Assembly (NCBI GenBank): GCA_034409055.1
Contig: DAOUMU010000146.1
Location: forward strand, 1 to 12,596
Origin: DAOUMU01 sp034409055
GTDB lineage: Bacteria; Chloroflexota; Anaerolineae; 4572-78; J111
DNA: 12,596 nt
Direction: 5' to 3'
In this document: positions 1-6,158 of the stretch, in pieces
Position numbering within the stretch: the stretch's first letter is position 1
Layout: each line of letters starts with the position of its first letter
Program-made: the position numbers and the translations under genes
The notes under the pieces: model-generated
Seen by the model: only the letters and a program-made list of their open reading frames with translations
Database searches by the model: none
Told to the model about the DNA's origin: nothing

Positions 1-1
1 T

Positions 2-562
2 CGCTTCCTTGTCCACCGGGGCCAGGAAAAGGAAATCCAGGTCGCCCCGGGCGACCATCGCATCCAGCATCGGGGTCTGCACGGTGGCGTTCCAGTTTTC
101 TGGAATTTGTACAATCAGTTCTACGCCAAAATCGGCGGCTGCCTGGCGAGCGCCACGTTCCATGGTGAAGTAGAAGGGGTCCTGCACACCGGCCAGAAAA
201 CCGATCTTTATATCACCTTTTGCCCCAGCGGCGGCGGGGGCTGGGGCGGCGCCGGCCAGGGCTGCCTCAGCCTCAGCAGTGGATGGAATGCACAGCTTCC
301 AACCCGGTTCAATCACATCGACGTTCTCGATTTTGGCGTAACTGCTGTCGGTGGCCGCTTTGGCATTGGTGGCATCGGCAATGGCCTGATATGCTAAGAC
401 GTTGCCGAAGAATTTTTCGGCAATCTTCGACAACCAGTCATCAGCCTGCACCACGACATCAGTTTCGCATTGGCCCTCTTGAGCCAACGTCGTAGCTGGA
501 GCCAGCGTTAACACTAACGCCAGCAGAGCGATAATGCTCATTATGTTTATTACTTTTTTCAT
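2..562 (-). CDS. Sugar ABC transporter substrate-binding protein with N-terminal LysM domain (partial, C-terminus off window)
   Basis: Leftward gene, 187 codons visible, running off the left edge. The start is fixed by an AGGAGG ribosome site 7 nt upstream of ATG at 562. Residues 1-27 form a signal peptide: KK, then a hydrophobic core, with likely cleavage after TTLA. Residues ~33-93 resemble a LysM domain (VVVQADDWLSKIAEKFFGN, ending IEPGWKLCIP). Cys32 and Cys91 bracket it and could form a disulfide. An Ala/Pro linker (~95-116) leads to the first lobe of a ribose-type periplasmic binding domain: IKIGFLAGVQDPFYFTMERG, then LDFLFLAPVDKEA. The family captures a sugar outside the membrane for an ABC importer; LysM probably holds it to the cell wall. 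The exact sugar cannot be read from this fragment. It is divergent from the sugar kinase-regulator operon and shares its control region, so it is probably co-regulated with it. Confidence 0.9.
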   Translation of the reverse strand, partial: MKKVINIMSIIALLALVLTLAPATTLAQEGQCETDVVVQADDWLSKIAEKFFGNVLAYQAIADATNAKAATDSSYAKIENVDVIEPGWKLCIPSTAEAEAALAGAAPAPAAAGAKGDIKIGFLAGVQDPFYFTMERGARQAAADFGVELIVQIPENWNATVQTPMLDAMVARGDLDFLFLAPVDKEA

Positions 563-593
563 GATGAAACCTCCTTTAACTCCTTTAGCTTAG

Positions 594-684
594 TTAGTTC
601 TTGTGGCAAAACCTTGTAGTAGAGGCATACCCATGCGTTTACGGCGGGCATAGGGATGCCCTGGCTACGTTTTTGCCACAGAAA
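594..684. repeat. Foldback (MITE/REP-like) repeat, copy 1
   Basis: A 91-bp unit repeated once more 95 bp downstream with only four mismatches. Its ends are inverted: TGTGGCAAAA at 602-611 pairs with TTTTGCCACA at 671-680. The inside is also imperfectly self-complementary, with GCATACCCATGC-like and GGGCATAGGGATGC-like arms. It lies in the predicted untranslated leader of the binding-protein gene. It has no coding capacity and no transposase. Confidence 0.8.
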
Positions 685-688
685 CTGG

Positions 689-779
689 TTAGTTCTTGTG
701 GCAAAACCTTGTAGTAGAGGCATGCCCATGCGTCTACGGTGGGCATAGGGATGCTCTGGCTACGTTTTTGCCACAGAAA
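689..779. repeat. Foldback (MITE/REP-like) repeat, copy 2
   Basis: Second copy of the 91-bp unit at 594-684, in the same orientation. Inverted ends TGTGGCAAAA (697-706) and TTTTGCCACA (766-775) are intact. The four differences from copy 1 are single-base transitions (for example ATAC/ATGC and GTTT/GTCT). The copies are separated by 4 bp. Confidence 0.8.
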
Positions 780-890
780 AACGAGAGATGGATCAGGATT
801 ACATCTGTGTGGCAGTTTTCTCTCTCACCCCCTTTCCGAATCAGTAGTCGGTGCCAAACGTGGGCAGGGACATCCCTTCAACGGTGCTAC

Positions 891-911
891 GGACAAGTTA
901 GCAACTTGCCC
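891..911. repeat. Short palindrome in binding-protein leader
   Basis: GGACAAGTT and AACTTGCCC flank a 3-nt loop, giving a stem of about 8-9 bp with one mismatch. It lies just downstream (leftward) of the predicted transcription start of the binding-protein gene, so it would be at the 5' end of that mRNA. It could be a REP-like element or an mRNA-stabilising hairpin. No T-run follows, so it is not an obvious terminator. Confidence 0.5.
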
Positions 912-920
912 TACATAACC

Positions 921-929
921 CGATTTCGA
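921..929. promoter_or_regulatory. Operator-like motif at the leftward start site
   Basis: CGATTTCGA, a self-complementary TCG-AAA-TCG type core. The identical 9-mer occurs at 1047-1055 inside the rightward operator. Each copy lies immediately downstream of the -10 box of its own promoter, a typical repressor position. Half-site-like GAACAT words occur at 951-956 and 973-978 between the two promoters. Assignment to the DeoR-type regulator at 2176 is inference. Confidence 0.5.
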
Positions 930-934
930 GTTTC

Positions 935-963
935 ATCTTAGCACATAAACGAACATTTGTCAA
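935..963 (-). promoter_or_regulatory. Predicted sigma70 promoter for the binding-protein gene
   Basis: On the minus strand there is a perfect -35 TTGACA (963-958), a 17-nt spacer and a -10 TAAGAT (940-935, 4 of 6 matches). The predicted start is near 928, leaving a leader of about 365 nt that contains the two foldback repeats. The operator-like CGATTTCGA at 921-929 coincides with the predicted start site. Confidence 0.65.
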
Positions 964-1003
964 GGCATCATTGAACATATTCGTAAATTTTAGCTAAAAA
1001 AGA

Positions 1004-1033
1004 TTGACTTTCTGGATAAATGTGCGCTATAAT
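1004..1033 (+). promoter_or_regulatory. Predicted sigma70 promoter for the kinase-regulator operon
   Basis: TTGACT (1004-1009), an 18-nt spacer, then a perfect TATAAT (1028-1033). The predicted start is near 1040, giving a leader of about 217 nt before the kinase ATG. It is back to back with the leftward promoter at 935-963. Confidence 0.75.
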
Positions 1034-1043
1034 AGCAGTGAAG

Positions 1044-1060
1044 TTTCGATTTCGAACATA
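1044..1060. promoter_or_regulatory. DeoR-type operator
   Basis: TTTCGATTTCGAACATA: TTCG and CGAA arms around ATTT, extended by CAT. This closely resembles the TTCG...CGAACAT operators known for DeoR-family repressors such as GlpR. It lies about 4-20 nt downstream of the predicted start, where bound repressor would block transcription. The likely ligand is the DeoR-fusion regulator encoded by the second gene of this operon (autoregulation), which is inference. Confidence 0.6.
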
Positions 1061-1085
1061 ATATATCATTTGTAAATATTGTGTT

Positions 1086-1223
1086 CATTACCCGACATTG
1101 GAAATCAGAAACCAGGTTTTTCGCTGGCTAAGGTATTTTTGGTGCTCCAGAATGCTCAAAAGGCAACGATTAGCTTGGTTCAGACGACAAAAAACCTGGT
1201 TTCTCTCCCCGTGTCGGGTAGTG
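1086..1223. repeat. Foldback repeat in the kinase leader
   Basis: A 138-bp element with inverted ends: CATTACCCGACA (1086-1097) against TGTCGGGTAGTG (1212-1223), one mismatch. An inner inverted pair, CAGAAACCAGGTTTTT (1106-1121) against AAAAAACCTGGTTTCTC (1189-1205), reinforces the stem. It would form a large hairpin in the 5' leader, ending about 20 nt before the kinase ribosome site. It is unrelated in sequence to the repeats at 594-779. Confidence 0.7.
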
Positions 1224-1256
1224 AATTCGGCCATATAAACAACGAGGAGATAAACT

Positions 1257-2189
1257 ATGCAGCTTTTCGGAGGTATCGAAGCTGGCGGCACGAAATTTGT
1301 GTGTGCTGTCGGCACGGGGCCGGACGACCTGAGAGCAGAGATACGTTTTCCAACCACCACGCCGGAGGAAACCATCGGTCAAGCCATTGCTTTCTTTAAG
1401 GAGCAAGCAGCCAGGGAACCACTGGCGGCCATCGGCATTGCCTCCTTTGGCCCCGTGGATCCTAATCCCACCTCGCCCACCTTCGGCTACATCACCACAA
1501 CTCCCAAGCCGGGCTGGGCGCATACTAACTTTGCCGGGACTGTCCAGCGGGCGTTGGGGATACCGGTCGGTTTCGACACCGACGTGAACGTGGCGGCGTT
1601 GGGCGAACATCGCTGGGGAGCTGCGCAGGGCCTGGACACCTTCATCTATCTAACCATCGGTACCGGCCTGGGTGGCGGTGCCCTGGTCAACGGCCGGTTG
1701 GTGCATGGCCTGATCCACCCAGAGATGGGCCACATCCGCCTGCCCCACGACCGGCAGATCGATCCTTACACCGGAGCGTGCCCCTATCACGGCGATTGCT
1801 TGGAGGGTATGGCCGCCGGTCCCGCCCTGGAAGGACGCTGGGGGCAGCGGGCGGAAACCCTGCCCACCGATCACCCGGCCTGGGAGTTAGAGGCACACTA
1901 CCTGGGGCTGGGGCTGGTCAACTTCATCTGCACGTTATCGCCCCAACGTATTATCATGGGGGGTGGGGTCATGGAGCAACCCCAGCTTTTCCCGTTGGTC
2001 CGCCGCAAGGTGCAAGATTTGCTCAACGGTTATGTGCAGTCACCGGAAATTCTGGAGCGGATTGACCAGTATATTGTGCCGCCGCGATTGGGCAACCGGG
2101 CCGGGGTGTTGGGAGCCATCGCCCTGGCTCAACAAGCGGTAGAGGATGGCGAAATTCAAAATATGGAGGGGGAGCATGCTGGCAGATGA
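1257..2189 (+). CDS. ROK-family sugar kinase, fructokinase-like
   Basis: A 310-residue cytoplasmic kinase, the usual length for bacterial ROK fructokinases, that transfers the ATP gamma-phosphate to a hexose. Start: GAGGAG at 1244-1249, 7 nt before ATG. Visible motifs: N-terminal phosphate loop GGIEAGGTKF (residues 5-14), GIASFGPVD (60-68), a DTDVNVAALGE segment (107-117) carrying the probable catalytic Asp109, and TIGTGLGGG (133-141). HPEMGH (154-159) is followed by Cys175, His178 and Cys181 in CPYHGDCLEG, the zinc site of the B. subtilis YdhR/GmuE-type fructokinases. A GGGV ATP-binding loop is near residue 235. Fructose is the best guess from the E in GIEAGGTKF and the CPxHGDC zinc motif; mannose or glucose specificity cannot be excluded. 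It is first in an operon and its stop overlaps the regulator start, suggesting translational coupling. Confidence 0.9.
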   Translation: MQLFGGIEAGGTKFVCAVGTGPDDLRAEIRFPTTTPEETIGQAIAFFKEQAAREPLAAIGIASFGPVDPNPTSPTFGYITTTPKPGWAHTNFAGTVQRALGIPVGFDTDVNVAALGEHRWGAAQGLDTFIYLTIGTGLGGGALVNGRLVHGLIHPEMGHIRLPHDRQIDPYTGACPYHGDCLEGMAAGPALEGRWGQRAETLPTDHPAWELEAHYLGLGLVNFICTLSPQRIIMGGGVMEQPQLFPLVRRKVQDLLNGYVQSPEILERIDQYIVPPRLGNRAGVLGAIALAQQAVEDGEIQNMEGEHAGR

Positions 2190-3900
2190 ACGTTTGGAGC
2201 ACATTGTTTCTTTGGTAGAGGACCGGGGATTTATTTCGGTTAAAGAGTTAAGCCAGTTGCATAACGTCTCAGAGGTGACGATCCGCCGTGACTTGCAACG
2301 CCTCGATGAGGAGAATCGCCTACGACGAACGCACGGAGGGGCTGCTTCTTTACGCCCAACGTCGTCGCCCGATTCCGAGGCAGACCAAACCCAACGTGTT
2401 GAACCACCACCTGAGGGTTTCTTTACCGATAGAGTGGACGTTTTAATCGCTACTTCAGTTGACCCTCACGCTGACCGAGTCTTGCTTGATCGAACAGAGC
2501 AAAGGAATATCCCAGTCGTTGCCGAATCGCTTGGTATGGTGGGCATAAAAACGCTTGTCGCTGTGGACAATTATCAGGCCAGTCTGGCCCTGGGGCGGTG
2601 GACCGGTGACTATGCCCAACAGTATTTTGAAGGGCGGGCTTATGTGTTAGATTTAACCTATCATCTGAGCAATACCGAGGCGCGCAGCCAGGGCTTTATA
2701 GCTGGGCTGAAGGAAGTCTTGCCTATGGCCCAGATTGTTCTCTCGATCAATGCCCAGTCGGCCTGGCAAACGGCCTACCAACTTACCACCGATGCCTTGC
2801 ATGTTCACCCCTCAATTAACATCATTTTTGCAATTAACGATGCCACAGCTTGGGGAGCCATCCGGGCTTGTCAGAATATGGGGGTGAACCCCGATTCTGT
2901 ACTGGTAATACCCTTTGGCCTGGAAGGTAACACCTTGAAGAACGCGCTTATGGCTGGGGAGTACTGCAAAGTTGGACTGGCGATGTTCCCAGAAATTGTT
3001 GGTCCGGTTTGCATAGAAGCAGCGATTAACACTTATAATAATGAACCTATGGCCGAACAGTTGGTCACTCCGTACGCTATTCTCACTTCTGAGACCTTGC
3101 CGGAATTCTATACTCAGAGCGAGACTGGCTGGCATATAAGATGGGACACCGTCAACAGGCAACTGGCTATCCCCCTCAGCATCGACCAAACAATTTCTAG
3201 AGTATCGGACGTTCTTCCCCGGCAAATTGGGTTTGTCGTGCCACACAGTGAGCACGAGTGGTATAAAAACCTGATTGCCTGCATGCAGGCTCACACAAAA
3301 GATCTAAAAATCGAACTGGAGGTCATTGACGCCGCTCAAAACCTTAAAGATGAGGTTGCTATGAGAAAGCGGGGGATCGCCCAAATGGCGGCTGAGCAGG
3401 TCCAACCTGAAGATGTACTTTTAATAGGAGAGGGCCAGATTAATATCTATTTGGCTGAAGAGCTAACCAGAAAAGAGAATATCACGGTGATCACCAACTC
3501 CATGCCCGTGTTTGACATTCTACGCAACAAGCCCAACATTACCCTGATCTTAACCGGTGGTCTAATGCGCCATTCCAGTGATACCCTCATCGGGCCGACG
3601 GCGGAGGCGGCTCTGCGCGAGCTTCGCGCCGACAAGCTGTTTTTGGCAGTAACGGGAGTTTCACTGGATTTTGGCCTATCGCATACCAACCTGGCCGAAG
3701 TGACAATGAAACAGGCCATGATTCGAGCCGCTCGGGAGGTTATCCTCCTGGCCGATCATACAAAATTCGACCAGGAGTCGGTGGTGCAGGTGGCTCCAAT
3801 TAGTGTGGTCAACAGGTTGGTTACCGACAATGCCTTGCCGGCCAGTATCCGCTTGGATTTAACTAAATTGGGAATAGAGATTATTCTGGCCAGGACATAG
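2176..3900 (+). CDS. Fusion transcriptional regulator: DeoR HTH, sugar-binding PBP-like domain, DeoR effector domain
   Basis: 574 residues, over twice the ~250 usual for DeoR regulators. ATG at 2176 is chosen because GGAGGG lies 5 nt upstream; an in-frame ATG at 2146 lacks a ribosome site. Residues 1-57 are a DeoR winged helix-turn-helix (SVKELSQLHNVSEVTIRRDL, then RRTHGGAA). After a linker, ~86-312 match a ribose/LacI-type binding domain from its third strand onward (VDVLIATSVDP, NIPVV, LVAVDNYQASLALGRW, IFAINDATAWGAI). Residues ~350-392 (IGFVVPHSEHEWYK, IELEVIDAAQ) look like the missing first strand-helix-strand of such a domain. From ~393 a DeoR effector domain follows: VITNS, LTGG, IGPTAEAAL, LFLAVTG, AEVTMKQAMI, LLADHTKF. 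The canonical DxGTT loop before VITNS is replaced by GEGQINIY. It probably represses its own operon and the divergent binding-protein gene in response to sugar. Confidence 0.88.
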   Translation: MLADERLEHIVSLVEDRGFISVKELSQLHNVSEVTIRRDLQRLDEENRLRRTHGGAASLRPTSSPDSEADQTQRVEPPPEGFFTDRVDVLIATSVDPHADRVLLDRTEQRNIPVVAESLGMVGIKTLVAVDNYQASLALGRWTGDYAQQYFEGRAYVLDLTYHLSNTEARSQGFIAGLKEVLPMAQIVLSINAQSAWQTAYQLTTDALHVHPSINIIFAINDATAWGAIRACQNMGVNPDSVLVIPFGLEGNTLKNALMAGEYCKVGLAMFPEIVGPVCIEAAINTYNNEPMAEQLVTPYAILTSETLPEFYTQSETGWHIRWDTVNRQLAIPLSIDQTISRVSDVLPRQIGFVVPHSEHEWYKNLIACMQAHTKDLKIELEVIDAAQNLKDEVAMRKRGIAQMAAEQVQPEDVLLIGEGQINIYLAEELTRKENITVITNSMPVFDILRNKPNITLILTGGLMRHSSDTLIGPTAEAALRELRADKLFLAVTGVSLDFGLSHTNLAEVTMKQAMIRAAREVILLADHTKFDQESVVQVAPISVVNRLVTDNALPASIRLDLTKLGIEIILART

Positions 3901-3963
3901 TAAGTTTGGTCGAGCCTGGGGGAGGGCTCTCGCTACTTAATTGAAACTATTTACCTCTTTTGT
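3901..3963. other. Convergent gene junction with weak hairpin
   Basis: The 63 bp between the convergent regulator and response-regulator genes. GAGCC and GGCTC can form a 5-bp stem around a G-rich loop at about 3912-3929. No clear T-run follows on either strand, so a terminator call is weak. Confidence 0.3.
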
Positions 3964-4761
3964 TTAATCATTCTCATCATGGGGGGTGAGGACTTCCAGC
4001 CGCTCAACCTGACGGGCCAGGTCTTGAGACATCAGTCGAACAGCCTCGGACATGTTGCGCAGTTCTTCAGCCAGCTTTTTGACCTCTTGCCGGTACTTGC
4101 CCATTCGTACTTTTTGGGCTTCCAGCGCTTCTTCCAGGGCATGCGTTCGCCCCTCGGCCTCGCTTACCTTTTCTTTGGTCAGGGCCAAAAGTTCATTCAG
4201 GCGGGCATTGTCCTCCTCCCAGGCCTCAGCCCGTTCAGCCATTTCAGCTAACTCAGATTTCTTGACCGAATCGGCAAAATATTTCCGCATCTGTTTGAGT
4301 TGATTGTCACGCTCGGCCAGAGCGGCGCGCACTTCAACCAATTCTTCTTCTAGCCGGGTCACTTTGGTTTCACCTGCAGCATCGTCAGGCCGCTGGTCTA
4401 TGGCCGGGGCTAAGGCTCTTTCCAGGGCCATTTCCATTTCCTCGACGGTAAACGGTTTGATCAAATAATCCCGCGCCCCTAACCGTAAAGCTTGGACCGC
4501 GGTTTCTTCACTGCCGTGAAAGGTCATCACAATGGTCGGAATAGCGATTCCTTCCTTTTGAAGACGCCCCAAAAGTTCCAGCCCGCTCATCTTGGGCAGC
4601 TTTACATCGGTGATAATCAGGTCCGGCGCTTCCCTTTTTGCCTTGGTCAGCCCGATCAGGCCATCCCTGGCCGTAATTACCTCATAGCCCAACGGCTTTA
4701 GGATATTGTTGGCGATGAAAACGATATTCTCTCGTCTGTCCTCGACGATCAGCACTTTCAT
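3964..4761 (-). CDS. Response regulator: receiver domain with C-terminal coiled coil, no DNA-binding domain
   Basis: 265 residues. Residues 1-120 are a receiver domain of NtrC/CheY type: acidic pocket Glu7-Asp8, phosphoacceptor Asp52 in IITDVKLPKMSG, Thr80 in IVMTFHG, and Lys102 in YLIKPF. All key residues for phosphorylation by a histidine kinase are present. After a short Pro/Ala hinge (~118-128), residues ~130-260 are rich in E, K, R, L and A with heptad character (LEEELVEVRAALAERDNQLKQ and similar), predicting a long coiled coil. No helix-turn-helix, GGDEF or other output domain is visible, so it more likely acts by protein contact or dimerisation than as a transcription factor. No partner kinase is in the window. 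The ribosome site is weak (AAGGGG, about 11 nt upstream). It converges on the fusion regulator and appears functionally separate from it. Confidence 0.85.
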   Translation of the reverse strand: MKVLIVEDRRENIVFIANNILKPLGYEVITARDGLIGLTKAKREAPDLIITDVKLPKMSGLELLGRLQKEGIAIPTIVMTFHGSEETAVQALRLGARDYLIKPFTVEEMEMALERALAPAIDQRPDDAAGETKVTRLEEELVEVRAALAERDNQLKQMRKYFADSVKKSELAEMAERAEAWEEDNARLNELLALTKEKVSEAEGRTHALEEALEAQKVRMGKYRQEVKKLAEELRNMSEAVRLMSQDLARQVERLEVLTPHDEND

Positions 4762-4799
4762 GGAGGATTTATCCCCTTGCGCAGCAGGTTTATTAGTCC

Positions 4800-4808
4800 A
4801 TTATAGCA
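4800..4808 (-). promoter_or_regulatory. Extended -10 promoter for the response regulator
   Basis: The minus strand reads TGCTATAAT: a perfect TATAAT (4805-4800) with the TGn extension. No good -35 lies 17-18 nt upstream (best AGTATG), which is acceptable for an extended -10 promoter. It is about 40 nt upstream of the ATG at 4761. Confidence 0.55.
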
Positions 4809-4863
4809 CAAAATTAGAATCGCATACTCTTAAAATTGGTAGATTATATACTTAACACGGCAC

Positions 4864-4903
4864 CGAGATGGTAATCATAACAACCATCATTACCAAAATC
4901 TCG
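4864..4903. repeat. Imperfect hairpin downstream of the methyltransferase
   Basis: CGAGA plus TGGTAAT (4864-4875) pairs with ATTACCA (4889-4895) and TCTCG (4899-4903), leaving a 13-nt loop and a 3-nt bulge. There is no T-run, so it is not a standard intrinsic terminator. It might be a processing or pausing structure at the end of the leftward methyltransferase transcript. Confidence 0.4.
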
Positions 4904-5099
4904 CCCTCGGTCACGGACATTGCCACGACAGCGTGCCCTTACAGTAGCACGGGCTATCACACGCGGAGATCTTCAGCATGATGCCTGCTATTCTATTTCT
5001 CAGTACCACCACTAGACAATCTCCTTTCTTCCCAAGCCGGCACATTATTGGGTGAATCGGCCCAATCCTCATCGTTCTATCCAACATCTCCGCCAACAC

Positions 5100-5816
5100 C
5101 TATTTCGGTGCTGAGACAATCCCCTCGATCCAGCCCGGATCAGTTGTGTGCCGCTCAAGAACCTTAAGCCCAGCCTCCTTCATTTCTGTTGCCAGTCCTC
5201 TTTGCTGTAGGTCCCGACTCGTCTCAACTTCCGGGTTGCCTGGCAGCCATCCAAACCACCACAGATAGCGAATGGCTTGCGACATCACGCTATCAAGCTT
5301 TGCGTGCTCAATAGCAACCACACGTCCGTCTGGTTTGCAGACCCGTTGGGCTTCATTCAAAACCTCAAGACGCAGTGAATAGGGCATCTCATGCAACGCC
5401 AAGGTGATAACAACTCGATCAAAGCTATTTGTCTCTAATCCTGTTCGAGAAGCATTCCCGACACAAAAGTCTATTGAGCCGGTTTCATCCTTTCGCTTGG
5501 CTGCATTGATCTGTCCCACCCCCAAATCAATGGCTACTATATGGACAGTTGGGACCAAATTGAGCAGCGCTCTCTCGGTGTCACCAGTGCCGCAGCACAA
5601 AGAGAGAACCTTCTCGCCTGGCCGAACGTCGACCCACTGGGCAAACTGTCTACGACATGCTGCTTCACCGCCCAGGGGCAAAAATACAAACCAAATCATC
5701 AGGTCATAGAATGGATGTGCAGTACCGTACCAATATTCTTCCAATCGACTTACATATCCAGATGACCGTAACTGGCTGCTTTTCTCATCATCCGTCTTGG
5801 TAACTTGAAAACTCAT
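5100..5816 (-). CDS. Class I SAM-dependent methyltransferase, UbiE/type-11-like
   Basis: 238 residues from the chosen start. ATG at 5816 (MSFQVTKT) is preferred because GGAGGT lies about 4 nt upstream; an ATG at 5843 would add nine residues without a better ribosome site. A hydrophobic segment near residues 35-50 (PFYDLMIWFVFLPLGG) resembles the membrane-proximal region of some UbiE-like enzymes. The SAM-binding core follows: motif I VLSLCCGTGDTE (residues ~68-79), an acidic residue after strand 2 (VAIDLGVGQI), motif II-like FDRVVITLALHEMP, and motif III-like CKPDGRVVAIEHAKLD. The C-terminus ends in a substrate-domain-like LKVLERHTTDPGWIEGIVSAPK. It transfers a methyl group from SAM to an unknown acceptor, perhaps a quinone or lipid. 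No neighbour indicates the substrate; it is likely monocistronic. Confidence 0.85.
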   Translation of the reverse strand: MSFQVTKTDDEKSSQLRSSGYVSRLEEYWYGTAHPFYDLMIWFVFLPLGGEAACRRQFAQWVDVRPGEKVLSLCCGTGDTERALLNLVPTVHIVAIDLGVGQINAAKRKDETGSIDFCVGNASRTGLETNSFDRVVITLALHEMPYSLRLEVLNEAQRVCKPDGRVVAIEHAKLDSVMSQAIRYLWWFGWLPGNPEVETSRDLQQRGLATEMKEAGLKVLERHTTDPGWIEGIVSAPK

Positions 5817-5842
5817 CGCCACCTCCATTCTCTTGTGCATCA

Positions 5843-6036
5843 AACCAGAATTTGGCTTGCCAGCGGGGCAAAAAGCAACTTCCGCTTGATGTCGCTAGCC
5901 AACTCGTAAAACGTAAAACGTGAAGCGTAATGACTTATCTAGCTCATTTTTACGTTTTACGTTTTACGTTTTACGTGGTTGGATGCTTTATGAGGTTGCC
6001 TTACCGGAAGTTACTTTTTCATTGTCAATTCTGGTT
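5843..6036. repeat. Long foldback repeat upstream of the methyltransferase
   Basis: A 194-bp imperfect palindrome with three nested inverted pairs. Ends AACCAGAATT (5843-5852) and AATTCTGGTT (6027-6036) match perfectly. AAAAAGCAACTTCCG (5870-5884) and CGGAAGTTACTTTTT (6005-6019) differ at one position. The inner pair is CGTAAAACGTAAAACGT (5905-5921) against a run of ACGTTTT units at 5952-5976. No target-site duplication is obvious. It begins about 27 bp upstream of the methyltransferase start. Confidence 0.75.
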
Positions 6037-6158
6037 CTATGATGTGATCTGTAAATCAACCTAACGGTTCGAGCTGAGCTGCGTGACGGCCCATGCCGCT
6101 GGCCCTCGCTGATCAACTCGGCGGCTACCTGTGCAAACCCCGTAAAGCTCTACGATAG

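Larger units (their letters stand above)
563..1256. other. Divergent intergenic control region with no gene
   Basis: This 694-bp gap separates the leftward binding-protein gene from the rightward kinase-regulator operon. From left to right it holds two near-identical foldback repeats, a short perfect palindrome, a leftward promoter with an operator-like motif, a rightward promoter with a DeoR-type operator, and a further foldback repeat just before the kinase ribosome site. Short reading frames across it are not supported by ribosome sites or recognisable protein features. Confidence 0.8.
4762..5099. other. Gap between response regulator and methyltransferase
   Basis: This 338-bp gap contains the predicted response-regulator promoter and an imperfect hairpin at 4864-4903. 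A 62-codon leftward frame (4911-5099) begins with GTG directly after the methyltransferase stop. It has no ribosome site and I recognise no family in it, so I do not call it a gene. Confidence 0.5.

Noticed and set aside
107..495. Rightward frames within the binding-protein region
   Set aside because: Antisense to a gene with a signal peptide, LysM-like and binding-domain motifs and a strong ribosome site.
1170..1610. Leftward 146-codon frame over the kinase start
   Set aside because: Shadow of the kinase frame and its leader; overlaps the operon leader and has no supporting signal.
2146..2175. Upstream in-frame ATG adding ten residues to the fusion regulator
   Set aside because: No ribosome site precedes it and the added residues are not part of the DeoR HTH; ATG at 2176 has GGAGGG at the right distance and starts exactly at the family's usual N-terminus.
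2812..3294. Leftward 160-codon frame inside the fusion regulator
   Set aside because: Antisense to a continuous, clearly homologous coding frame; no family recognised and no ribosome site.
4911..5099. Small leftward frame of 62 codons just after the methyltransferase
   Set aside because: The GTG start follows the methyltransferase stop directly, but there is no ribosome site and no recognisable domain; left as unsupported.
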